A program made the translations under genes and the position numbers. This document shows, piece after piece, positions 26,946 to 39,100 of a stretch of 64,000 nt of DNA. This DNA is from Nemopilema nomurai (taxonomy: Eukaryota > Cnidaria > Scyphozoa > Rhizostomeae > Rhizostomatidae), in contig ML133471.1 of the NCBI GenBank assembly GCA_003864495.1, positions 3,408,257 to 3,472,256 of the forward strand, given 5' to 3'. The notes beneath the pieces are model-generated. The model had not been told where the DNA came from, ran no database searches, and saw nothing but the letters and a program-made list of their open reading frames with translations. Position 1 is the first letter of the stretch. The number at the start of each line of letters is the position of its first letter.

Positions 26946-27257
26946 CAGGAGCGATTCTAGCCTGAGAAAACTGGGGGGGGGGGGGGGGAGAGCCATCATA
27001 GGAAATATTTACAAGTAACGTCTCAATTTAATTAAGGTGATACAAATCTTCTTGTTTCAAAAATTTGAATGCGGCAGTTTAGAGAGATTGCCTGAGCAAT
27101 TCATACCAACAGCTATAAAGAACAAGGGACATGGGCGGAAAAACTAACCAATAATCAAACTTTTTCTGAGAAAAGTTGAGGGGCAAATGAAGGGGCCGAT
27201 AAAAATTATTTGAAGCTCCCCCTAGCCACCACCCATTTCCCTTTAGAAACGCCAATG
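26946..27257. mobile_element. Probable hAT-like non-autonomous element
   Basis: A 312-bp segment flanked by a near-perfect 8-bp duplication (GGCATATC at 26938-26945, GGCATATG at 27258-27265; 7 of 8 match). Termini CAGGAGCGATTCTAG and, inverted from the right, CATTGGCGTTTCTA are only partly similar. A poly-G run lies at about 26972-26990. The call rests mainly on the flanking repeat and the CA...TG ends. Confidence 0.45.
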
Positions 27258-28662
27258 GGCATATGCCAGAGCAATTTTTACGCCAATCATCATTGAACAT
27301 ATTTTTCTACACTCGCAAACAAGGAAGATAGAAGTTGTGAGCAGGAAAGGGGACAACCTATCATATTGCAGCTCGACTAATATGACATCTAAGCAATACT
27401 GTGCACTGTCATTTATTGTCTTGAAACGAATTCTTTTGCACAAAAATTCACAAAAGGCTTTGCTCAACAAATGCAAACAATAAATGCAAACAATCACGTT
27501 TTTGTTGCAACTAGCCCTGAAGCACAAAACCGCAACATTGTACCTCTGTCATGTTACCATTAGCTTCAAAATATCTATGACGACATCTTTATTGTGGATT
27601 TCATTGATTCCATGGCGAATGGTTTTCTATCAAATGTATCTCGTCATATTGAGGAAATCACCAACTGTCACTCTGTCTGAATAAGGGATGCAGTTAACAA
27701 AACATTAATACATTAATTTCGGATATAATTTCAAAATCATGAATCTTTGGGGGCTGAAGCTGATGCTACAACTGAAAGCAAATGACTTTCTGCTTCAAAA
27801 TTTCTCGTCAAAATGCCTCAAAACAAAGCAAAATAAAAAGTCAATGTGTTGCGATTTTTTGGGTACCAATAAAACATTTGGTCCGTAGGCACTTTCAACA
27901 CTTCAGTTCCAACATCGACATATCCATCTACCCTGCTTTTTATTGAATTATTACAACCGACATTTCCCTTTGTCATTTTGGTTGAATTATGGTCACAGAA
28001 GTTGTTGTCTGTTAGAGATGAAAATTTACCCATTGATCACTTTATCTGTTGCCTGAGCTCAGTGGCGGAAATTACGGGGGTTTGGGGGGTGTCTCGAGCC
28101 CCCCCAATTATCTTGTCGTCGGATAATTCAGGCTGTCGTCGGAAATTTTACAAACGTCGAGCAAGCCGAGAGCCCATCCAAGATGACTGACATTTTTTGT
28201 GTCCCACAGCATAATAATTGTACTACTTAAGTAGTTTATCATGTTAGTTATTAAGATTATCTCAAGTTGTATATTCTTATATTGCTGAGAAAAGAGTTTT
28301 GAGCTTGAGTCGATTTTCTGTTTTTCTTGTGAGACCTTTGAAATGAACATTGACACATATCCTAGAAAGCATCCCGCCGTGTTTTACAAAGAGAAACAAT
28401 TCCGTTAACGCAGCTCCAATCACTGCCTTCCGGAAGAACTGAGCTAAGTGCCCCCAAAGCCAAACCGAAGGAAAGTTCAATGTTTGGAATGTATAACGTT
28501 TGACAGCGATCATAGGCGCAGGCACAACGAACGCCGCCAAAAAAATTTGCTGAGACAACGGAAAAATATAAGATATGAAATTACTGGGGCCCCTTCAAAC
28601 CCCTTAGAGGTTTGTGACATAGTTAAAACTAGGGTTTGTTACTTTAGAATAGAGGTCGTTTC

Positions 28663-29792
28663 CAGTGGCGGCCTGGCTTTTTTCGTCTGGGGAGGCCAGC
28701 AGCAAAATTGCGCTCCCTCATAACAAACAAAGTTGTCCCATTTTTGACGAAATTGGCAGTTTGGCAATTTTCTTACAACTTTTAAATTCAACAGTATTGA
28801 GGGGGAAAAACTGAAGCCTGAGTGAGCGCATTTGCAATATTTTTAACAAGAAAGAAAATAAGGAAGACATAAAAAATGGCCGATAATTTCTGGCAATAAT
28901 CATGATAAGAGAGTGATATTTTATATAAAACTGAAGGCCAAACCTGTGTAACAAGCCATTGAAAACACTTTATCACTGTACAGTTGCATTTTTCTTCAAA
29001 ACAGAGCTAAATTATATATACAGGAAAAAACAAAATTGAAAAGATGGGCCTTTGGTGTACCAATTTTTTATCCAGATTGTCCTTTAAACTGTGTACAGAT
29101 ACGAAATCTATGGAAAGTGGCAGATTTTAGTAAAAATGTTATAAAAGAGCCTTTGAAAGCTCATTGAAAGTTTTAGAGAACAAGTCAATAATATGTTCCA
29201 CATCAAGGGAAAGCAAAATTTCCTCTTCGATGGTCATTGCAAGCAGGGATTCTAATCTTGCTTGATCGTATCCGTGTTTTGATCCTCTTTAATGCTGAAA
29301 ATGACCTCTGCGGTATTGGAGCTAACAGGAACAAAGAGGCTTTTCCATTGGCATCATCATCATCATCACAGCTGACACGCATCACATGCATTATGCGGTC
29401 ATAACGCTGGATAAATGCTTTCAAACTAAACTCCTGGGAACGCCATCTCACAGTGTTGGTACGTTTGAATGAAATTACATTCAACTTCTCCTCTTTTTGA
29501 ATAGATTCGAAAAGGTCGTGGATTTTCTGTGACTTTTGGAAGAGATTATACCGTTTTTCGAGGTTATCGAACAACTTGATAACTTGGATAGATGCACCTG
29601 CTGAATCTATATACAACATACACCTAAATAGTATAAACCCAATGAATCACACAATGGATGAATAAATGGAAAAGGAAAACAACAGTGGAATCGCTACAAA
29701 TGTCATAAGGATTTTGGCGCCCCTCTTAAACTTCGGCGCCCCTCCAAAAAACTCCCCTGTGGGGCCTGGCCCCCCCTGCCAGGCCGCCACTG
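28663..29792 (-). mobile_element. hAT transposon inserted inside another hAT element
   Basis: Perfect 15-bp inverted termini CAGTGGCGGCCTGGC (28663-28677) and the complement ending at 29792, with a perfect 8-bp duplication GTCGTTTC (28655-28662 and 29793-29800). Length 1130 bp. The first nine bases (CAGTGGCGG) equal those of the host element. It keeps only the C-terminal part of a transposase on the minus strand, so it is an internally deleted, non-autonomous derivative. Confidence 0.92.
29203..29619 (-). pseudogene. hAT transposase fragment (C-terminal dimerisation region) within the inner element
   Basis: The minus-strand frame shows hAT/ZMYM-like features: a helical stretch (LFDNLEKRYNLFQKSQK), then TNTVRWRSQE, and near the end RSFSALKRIKT, the conserved start of the hAT C-terminal dimerisation block. 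After about 29270 the expected continuation (RLESLLAMTIEEE) is in another frame, so the copy carries a frameshift. The N-terminal BED finger and the first catalytic region are absent. Confidence 0.75.
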
Positions 29793-29802
29793 GTCGTTTC
29801 TT

Positions 29803-30180
29803 GTGACACTGCATGCGCATCATTACACCATGATCATCAGTGCCAACCCCTTTGTCAAAAGTGTACATTGTGCATGCTATGCCCTCAACCTCGTGCTTCT
29901 CCAGGCATTAAATGGAAATGTGAAGATCAAAGCCTTTTTTGCAAACCTGGAAGAGCTGTACAATTTTATCGAGGCTAGCCCTAAGCGCAACGAGCACTTT
30001 CAGCGGGTCCAAAAATAGCTTGGTTTCGACACCATCAGAACATTAAAACGCCACACACTCACGCATTGGGAGTCTCATACTCAGGTTGTTAAGGTGATAG
30101 AGACCTACCCAGCAATAATTGCCATGCTAGAAGATGTAGTAGACGTGGAAACTGAAACAAGTTGTCAAGCGGACTTCTAA
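29803..30180 (+). pseudogene. hAT transposase fragment of the outer element
   Basis: The frame encodes a His/Cys-containing hAT-type core (KSVHCACYALNL) followed by FFANLEELYNFIEASPKRN, a stop at about 30016, then readable sequence (TIRTLKRHTLTHWESH) and further stops. It looks like the middle of a transposase of the DUF4371/ZMYM-related hAT group. The 5' half was separated by insertion of the inner element and is degraded. Confidence 0.6.
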
Positions 30181-30680
30181 GCTTCTGTAAAAAAATTGAA
30201 TTCACATTGGTGACAATCATTTTCAAGGAAATTCTTCAGACAACAAACATCGTAAATAAAGCTCTGCAGGAAAGTGACATTGATTTGGGTGAAGTGACCT
30301 TATAAATTCAAGTATTAAAAACCTCAGTGAAATGAGAAATGAACAGAAATTGTAAGAATTTTTAGAACGTGCAAGAAACCAGAGGTTCAAATAGTTTTTA
30401 ACATCCTTTAATTTCAGCTGCATTTGTTAATAAAAGTTTGCTCTTCAAGTTTGGTAATTGTCTTAAAACGCCAATGAAACTTTGTTGTGTCTGTCTATTT
30501 GTCGGAAAATCGTGAGCCTGAGCCCCCCAAAGTAAAAACCCGAATTTCCGCCACTGCCTGAGCTAATGTCAGCCAGCCAGCCATGCTAATGGTAATGCGA
30601 TGCGGTTTGGATTCTAATCATAATGCGCGCGCAGGAAGCGTCATAAGGATTTTCTTGTCCAGTTCATTCTGCATAACTAT

Positions 30681-31052
30681 CGTAAATCCTCGAATTAGCC
30701 CCCTGGGGGCTTATTTTTTCTTTATATTTTTGGATGGGGGCTTATTCGAGGGGGGGGCTTATTCGAGAGGGGGCTTATAAAATTTTTGGAACATGCCACA
30801 TAAAAATATAATTTTGAAATTTCTTTCTTTTCAAAATATTAAAAATAGCTTAAGTATAACGTAACATTTGATTTAATTATAATATTTTTGTGGTAATTCA
30901 CTAAAATGCCAAAGGCAACCTCAGGAGTCAAAAATCAACAAATCGAGAGGGGCTTATTCGAGGGGGAGGGGGCTTATTGAAAATTTGTAGTTCTAGGGTG
31001 GGGGCTTATTCGAGGGGGGGCTTTCTCGAGAGGGGGAATTCGAGGATTTACG
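30681..31052. mobile_element. MITE with CGTAAATCCTCGAATT termini
   Basis: Perfect 16-bp inverted ends CGTAAATCCTCGAATT (30681-30696) and complement (31037-31052). The interior consists of several inverted and direct copies of a GGGGGCTTATTCGAG motif and is non-coding. Flanks share TA-containing bases (CTAT / GTAT), but the target duplication is not clear. Confidence 0.7.
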
Positions 31053-31588
31053 GTATTCCTTGAGTTCAGCCCAATACAGCTTTTAGAGCATAACGGCATG
31101 ACTCTCCAACAGCCCTACGAGGGGCGAAGCCTGGTCAGAAGTGATGGTCCTGCCAAAGGGAGGAGGGGTGCTGGGAGCAGTATTGATTTTTGCATTTAAG
31201 TTTTACCAACACAATAAACAGAAAAGAGAGCAAAATTAGAAGCTTCTGGTTTGTACTGAATTGATTTGTACCAATTTAGCAAATTAATTCCCAATGAAAA
31301 TATAAGATAAGCTCAAGCCCTATGTCAAGAGTTTGCCGGCTGCTTGCGTTTCCATTTCAGGCAGAAGGAACCCAACTAGCTCTATGGCAACAAAAAGCTA
31401 GGGGTGTGCAACCAGAAGACAGTTTTTTAGAATGTCACTTAGCAATCAAATGAACAGAGTTGATTCAAAGCAAATTGCCACTCTCCTTGAATGGCAACAA
31501 GGCGCCGTTACGAAAAGATGTTAAAGTGGAAGCTTTTTGAGTTTTGATGCTCTACCTTAAGTACTTTGATACCTAAGAAAATTCTCAA

Positions 31589-31745
31589 ATAATACCTCTT
31601 GGTATTCCTTTTACCAGCAACAAGTTAAAATCCCAAACATGTAGTTCTCATGTAATGCCTCCTGGTATTTCTTTATTCAACAGCAAGTTATTACAAGATG
31701 TTCACAAATAACGTCTCTTGATATTCCTTTTATCAGCAACAAGCT
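31589..31745. repeat. Three diverged copies of an approximately 60-bp tandem repeat
   Basis: Copies share TACCTCTTGGTATTCCTTTT, CAGCAACAAGTTA and a spacer with CAAACATG/CAAGATGTTC, starting at about 31589, 31650 and 31706. Intergenic, non-coding. Confidence 0.6.
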
Positions 31746-33108
31746 ATTTAAAAAGACTGATAAGTGACTGAAACTAGGAAGGAGCAAGATTGAATGGGTA
31801 CTCAGTAACAAATACAAAATAATTGCCCTTCAATTATTACAAAATTTGAAAAGAGTCTTTCAACAGGCTTTCTGCATAAATGCTTTCATAAAGCTATAAA
31901 AATATCGCAATAACTTCACTACGATTAAAATTTCGATCGCCCAGCGAATGAAAGTGAAAATTAAAAACATAAGCACAAAATACAACCGTCTTTATGACTC
32001 ATCATACGTGGTAAAGGCAAATCAAGATTTATGAACCTTGAGTTATAGCAGCGGGGAATATATGTAAAAGAGAGGCTGAAATAGAAGCTGAAATTCAGAA
32101 ACAAGTTTAACAGGGGGACAAAATTGTCTGTCTTACCCAAGCCATCCCTGTGCCAAATGTAACCTACGCCGGACGCCCCAAGGGAGAAATTTACAAAATT
32201 CAAAGGAGCCTGCAATGCGGCAATGGACATTCAAAAAATTGTCTAAAGCGCTTTGGTTCACACGCAGCAAGCTCTAGAAATCAGCCAAAAGCAGGGTACA
32301 TTAGAGGTTCATATCATGTACTTAAGGCCATGAAAAGAGAGAATTCAGACATTATGAAGTGCTCAATACTTAGGGGGATCATCCAGAAATAGTTATGATA
32401 GGAAAATAGTTACATTCATCAAAACAAGATTTCATTTAAAACTAGCTACCTTCTATGCAATAAACTATTCATATATTAACAAAGCAACTTAGGCAACTCT
32501 TAAAACAGCTAGAATGTGCACAAATTTGCTACAGAGAGATGATGTATTGGCAGAACAGAAGTGCTTGGAGATGCACGAGACAGAAGTTTTGCGAGGTGTA
32601 TACTGACAATATAGGTGTGCCAACTACAATAGCTTCATATTATAAATGCTTGACTGTGAATTAGGCACTTTTCAGGGGGCCAAAAGATGAGGGTCGAGGC
32701 TTGTGTGCTCTAGATTGGGGTTACAGACTGATGCACATTTATCCATCGTCACTTGCACTACCCACTGCCTCTTGAAAAACAAACGGAGAGTCCTTTTCAC
32801 CTTAAATGCCTTGTAACCGTTCTGTCTTTCGTTATTTAATGCTACTTATCAGCGTTGGATCTGAAACATCTAAATACTTCATACAAGTTACGAAAGGTAA
32901 TAATCGTACTTTACAAAAAGCGCAGAATAAACCATAGCTTCGCGCTAACGTGCTTGAAGTGCGGCGGAGAAGGATATCCTCTGTTATTAAATTCAGATAA
33001 ATAACATAAAATAAGAATTTCGGACACTCTTTCATTTCACTTCTACGGCGATACGGTAAAACTTGAACGATGGAGCTACGCTAATCCACCGAGCGTGGTT
33101 TATCGTCT

Positions 33109-36100
33109 CTAAACACGGCAAGGGCTCGGTATTGTCTGGTTGGCCTTCTTAGAGTGGTCGGTGTGGAAAGCCGGGGTGCACTTTAGGTTGGCGGTTGATT
33201 TATATCGGCACCATTTGCCGAGAGCAGCATGGTAGTAAAAAGAGTGCGTGCAGTTCTCGTCAACCGCGAAGATTTCAGGCCCGCCAATGCGGTCATTCCC
33301 CAAAATCAGGTCCTTTGACTTCGACTTGCCTCCGTATGCACATAAAGGGATGTTGTAATAATAGTGGAATCCTGGAGAAAAGGTTGTTATGTCACGGATC
33401 GCCCATAACTAAGACAGCATAATTGAAGTCCCAACGGGCTCTAATCAAGGCCCTCATTTTGGCTCTAATTGAGGCCCTCATTTAGGCTCTAACCAAAGTC
33501 TAGCTCTAATTAATTCCTTCATTTGGGCTCCAATGAAGTCCCTCATTTTGGCTCTAATTAAGGCCTCATTTTGGCTCTAGCCAAGATCTAGCTCTAATTA
33601 ATGCCTTCATTTGGGCTCTACGAAGGCCCTCATTTTGGCTCTAACTAAGGCCTCAGTTGAGCTCTAGATATCCTCAGTTGGGTTTAAATTTCAGGTTAAA
33701 ATTTCAGGTTTAAAATGCGAAGTAATATTTACTTTCGGTATATTTACTATAAAATGCGAAGTAATATTAACTAATAAATTTTCGGTTTGGGAGGTGAGGC
33801 AAAATGTAACTATTTACCGGTTAAAATTGTTATTAGTTTACGGCAAGCAGCTTCTTTATTCATCTACCTGCTTGAAGAACCAACTAATCTAGCAAAAGCA
33901 TCACTTGACGGGACTCTGAAGAATGAATCATATACATCCTATGACAATACACAATCACAAACCTCTTGCCTATCCTGAAAATAAACCTGTGTTTAAAGAT
34001 CCTGCCAGTTCAGGCTCAAAAATACTAAAGGCGATGAAGTCAGCAAAAGATAATCCTCTAGTTGTGGATTGCAATTTTATTGAACGACGAGAATCGACTT
34101 ACCCGTGCCAAGAATTGGGTCTTTTAAGTCCCCAGTCTTCTTTTTCAGTACTTGGAAGTCAAATTCCTTGCCTTTCACCGTGTAAATCTATAAAAACGCA
34201 TCTGCATCATCAGACAAACTAGTGGCACAACAATAAATACAAATTTTAATGCATTTCCTTGCAAAACGGCTCCTTGATTTTAATTCCATCAATGCAAAAA
34301 TTTGACAGTAATAGAGGAGAGGTTGTATTAATAACCGTCAGATCAACAAATTTTGAAATTTCTTTTTCAAAAAGTTTCAGACAAACTTAGTGAGCAGGCT
34401 TGAAAGAATATTTATCGATAATTATATTTAGTTAATTCTTTTTACCGCAATGAGCGTATTCATAAAGTAGCCTTTTGAGTTGCAGAAAACAATCCTGCAA
34501 AAAATTATTGTTGCCTTTTGAGAATTTCTAAAATTCAAACATGTATTAAAGCTTCTCGATTTCGATAAATTGCAATTCTTATATAAACAGTGCCATTGTA
34601 GCACAAAATCTAACTTAACTTTATACATTACAACAGCTAGCTATGAAAGATGCTATGATAAAAAGAACGTACATTGAACATATCTCCAATGGGTCTGTAT
34701 CTGAAAGAGGCAAAGTGACCGTCGATACCCCCTTTTCCGCAAAGCCAAGATCGAAAGGCTGTCCCTGGCATAAAGACTTGCCAAAGCAGAATCGACAGCA
34801 GTAACATGAATACGGCTATGGTCGAAAGGCAGATAATGGCCCCTGTAGTGAAGAGAGAAGCTTGAATATTTACTGATAGCCATATTCAAATGTTTACGAT
34901 AGAAGGACAGGTTTAAAAAGAATTGCTTTAATTAGAAATTCGTTAAAATAACTACACAAATTAGCATCAGCTTCTGATGGTCTGGTGGTTGCAACACTTC
35001 CACCCTGACAGTATCAACTTGCTTCGAACTTCAAGAAAGGAAAACAGGTGTTGAAAAAATTCACAAGGTTTTGTAAGAAGTTGTCTTTTCTCACATTTAC
35101 AACGGGGATTCAATTTATGACTCTATAATTCTATATTTTTCAGTAAAGATTGGAATGAACGGTGGTGTAATACAAGCGAATTTCAACACAACATTTCCTG
35201 GTATTCAACTAAATAATGTTTAATCACAAGAAAAGAAGCACTTGCGTCTTTTAGAGCGCTTTCTGGCTTTCTGAATGCCATCGAGCCTTGCATTCACGTG
35301 TCTTTTCAAAGTCCCAAATCGCTTCTCGATCATTCCTTGGAAAATCTCCATCGTTATGGAAACAAGACAGTCGACTAGGTTGAGCTGCAGAAAAATTGAA
35401 CGTCTTAAAAACATCTACTTTATGTGGAAGTTCACAGCGGATAACGTAGTTTCAAATAGTTACAAGATTGATTCTTAGACACATTGAAGAAGAAACAGCT
35501 TTTCACTTTATCACATGGTACAGTCCTGGAACACGAACATAAACAAATGAGATTTAAAAAAGAAACTCCCTTATAACAACCTAGTATTGGACCAGTAGCT
35601 GGGTAGTGCACATCAAAAGAAAACAACTGAAGAAGGGTGACTAAATCACTGTCAACGAGGATTGTACAAATGAATTGACTGGATAGAGCGGAAGATCTGG
35701 AATGCCAATTTGGAAAGCCATCGCTCACACTAAATGTACTTGGCACAAGGAAGAGCCAGCAGCCTCATGCAGGCAAGGTGACACAATGAGTTGATTGAAC
35801 ACAAGATCCTTGTATAGGTTATATCATTGGTCGACAACATAGGAATATAGGTTGATGCCTATATAAAAGAAGAAACTTTCGAAGGTGTGCTCTGACCTCG
35901 TCCTCATTTGCGTATAATGTTTGCCAGGCCATGCCCACGGCTGACGAATCGTTGATGAGCAGGGGCTTGCGGCCAAGGGTGCTGCAACTGACGGCGACGC
36001 CAGGGCTACGTGACGACGCGTAAACAATGTCGCCGCGGGCTACTGGCCCTTGCACTTTGACCGGGACAATGCCAAACATGCATACAGTCTCACTTCGAAC

Positions 36101-39100
36101 TGCAAAATGAAAGAAGATCGATGATACGCAATCGAACAACAAATCTTCCTCCAGTTTCAATATATAGGCAAGGCGAGTGGCAATACTCTTACGGAATTAT
36201 TCCTAACTAAACAATTACAAAGTAAAGCTGAAATGTTGAATAAATAGAGCTATGCAGATGAAATAAAAACTACTGGGTTTAAGAACCTATAGAGTAGCCT
36301 AGTTTAGTACCAGTTAACTCTAGTATTCTCTGACAATCCCATCAAACAATTTGAATTCAAACCCGTACCTCCAGGCTTCATCTTTGCCTCCAAATACTGC
36401 GAGCGGCTAATCACACCCTTCATAATGGCGTCCAACGAGTTCTTTGTGGTCAGCTTATCTAGTACGCACTCACCATCTTTACCTTCGAAAATCCCAACGA
36501 CTTCGCCTTCTGAGAAGGAAGGGTGCGCTTCAGGGTTCTTGAGCGTGAAGTGGTATGCTATGTCACCCCGTTGGGTCTGGATAGGCTCCGCCACGATCAG
36601 AGACCCAATCTCTGCACGCTTGGCATCCAAGAAATCAGCCGCGATCTTCGATGCGGAAATCATCATGCCATCTAACATTCAAATACCGCGGTGATAAGAG
36701 CGTCAAATTTTGCAAGGGCATAGCAGCTTCAAGGGGGTTAAACAAAGTAACACTGTATGATGACATAGACAAATACATGATTGCTTTCACTAGGGAAAGA
36801 TTACATAAAGTGCAAATCTACGCATCAACCGAGACACTTCCTCGCCAATGTGACAACTGGGACAAAATTGTCACTTTTGCGCTCGATGTTTCTTAATAAA
36901 ACGACATCACGCTGCGGTGCTGCATTTTCCCGCTTTCTTCATCTTCTCTACTTTCTTAATCCCTTTCTTAAATTTGGTACAATTTCTAGCTTTGCATTCT
37001 CTAACTAAATGAAATAATTAATTAGAATTACAAATGCTAAATATGATGTAAACCAAATATAACCTTCGTTGCATACGTATTCCTTGCGCAAGTTACAAGT
37101 AAAATTGAACTAAGTAAATTCTGAGATATTTTTCTTGAACATCTGCAAGGTTACGTTTCGTTTGAAGTTTCACGTTTGTCTCCATCTGTATGATAAGTAT
37201 CAAATCCATATGCCCTGTGATGTGGCTTTGTAGACACTGACAAGCATCAAGCTGATGCCACAGCTAACAAGCGGGGGTGCTTACCTCTTTGCGATGAACT
37301 GCTGCTGTATTCACTCGTTGTGCTGTCATTACTCCTCGGCATCTCCAGCCCCGAAAGTGAGCCTAGAAAAGCGTCTTGCATTGGAAATAAAGCTGTCTTT
37401 TACAATTTTGTGTTATCTTGAGCAAAAATGCCATTATGTACCATTCGGAAAGGATAACTCAATACACTTATGCATTTAATGAACAACAGACATAAAACCC
37501 CAGTCATTCCGAGTAGGGTTGAAAGCCTTAAAACAAGCAAATATTGCAAAAGGTGAAACTTTTAACTTAAGATTTCTTATAGTAATGTTCACCAAAATTG
37601 TTAACAGTGACCTCACAAAGATCAAGCTGCTTCAAGTAGTGTATTTGACTTGACGTTTGTAAATTCAGACAAAAAAAACAGCGTAGTAAATTACATACTG
37701 TTTGACCCATTCGATTCGTCAGTTCCAGTTCTTATTCGCTTAGATGGTCTTGGGGCTGGAGGGAGTTGGTTTGTTGCTAGGCATAACATATTTAAACATT
37801 GCATCACATGAATCAGAACAAGCTTAACTACCCAAGAAAACATCATTCAGCAAGCTTGGAAAGAATAGCAGGGTTTAAATTTACATTCAAATGTCATATC
37901 GCTTGCCATAAAATAAAAAAGCCTGCTTCTAAGATTGTGAAGAAGATAAAATCTGTTCTGTGACACATTCAACTTATTATATACCTATAATTTTCACACA
38001 TAGCACGATAGCAAGACATGAATGCATGTGCTTGGAATGAAACAAAAGGCTATTCCACCCTTTCTGCAGCTTCATGGCTACTTGTAAGTATAGTATATAT
38101 AAAGTTGGCATAATTATCAATTAAGAAATAAAAAAGGCTGACACTCCCTATCACCGACATTAGGCCTTCTCATCCCTCAATGTGTCAAAGATTTACTTCC
38201 ATATTAAAAACTGGAGTCAGAAAATCAGGTCTGGAAGTGAATGTAAGGCAAAGAGTATGTGGTAGCTGGGTAACAGCAACTGGGAAGCAAAAAGTTGAGA
38301 CAGCTTCAACATGACTCCAACTCAATATTTTCAGTCAAAAAAATAATCAGTCTTTATAAGGTTATGATACAGAAAAAAAAACAAGATACCTGGTATATCT
38401 GCTTCTTTCTTATCTGTAGCCTTTGCCCTTCCAACCACTTGGAAACATTTTGTATCAGCAATATTCCAGGAATGATCGACAAAGGTGACAAGAATCTTCA
38501 AGTAGAACTTGTTTAATTCTTCAGTTTTGTTTTTTGACAAGCCATAAACCAATTTTCCATTCACATGGTACACTGAATCCAGATTAATGTTGAGTACATA
38601 CTAGAATTTTTAAAGAAAATGTATTCTTTGAAGACATTTTATACCCATAAAAAGATTAGATCGATTCAACAGATTAGAAAAGTGATCATCACACAGTTAT
38701 CATCACAATATGCAAACATTATTAATTTATTCCACAATAATAAAGAAATTATTTGAAATCAATTGGGCCATGAGCCATTTGGTAAACCCTACCTCACCAA
38801 TTTTTTCCTGCAATGCATTCACCTCTAGCTCTACAGGCTCGGTCACTACATCTGATCTTTGAAAAGAGGGATCAACTGCTCTGGCCACAAAGACTTTGAT
38901 GCTAAGTACTTGAGCGACCCCTAGAAACTTTATTCTTAGAATAATTCTGGAATCTTCTGGATTGAACCTCTGTTTTGACAATCCACCAGTCCTTTTCTGT
39001 TGATGTAACAAGAGTACTATATATATAATGTAAAACTACCAAATCAAAATGTTAATGAACAAAAGAAAAAAAAGATACTCATTAAGTGGCTTCGGCAAAT

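Larger units (their letters stand above)
28060..30556 (+). mobile_element. hAT transposon (outer element of a nested pair), decayed
   Basis: Perfect terminal inverted repeats CAGTGGCGGAAATT (28060-28073) and its complement ending at 30556, flanked by a perfect 8-bp duplication CCTGAGCT (28052-28059 and 30557-30564). Total 2497 bp, of which 1130 bp plus an 8-bp duplication belong to a second element inserted inside. On the + strand after the inner element (29803-30180) there is a transposase-like frame (VHCACYALNLVLLQAL, FFANLEELYNFIEAS) that is interrupted by stop codons, so the transposase is dead. Confidence 0.9.
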
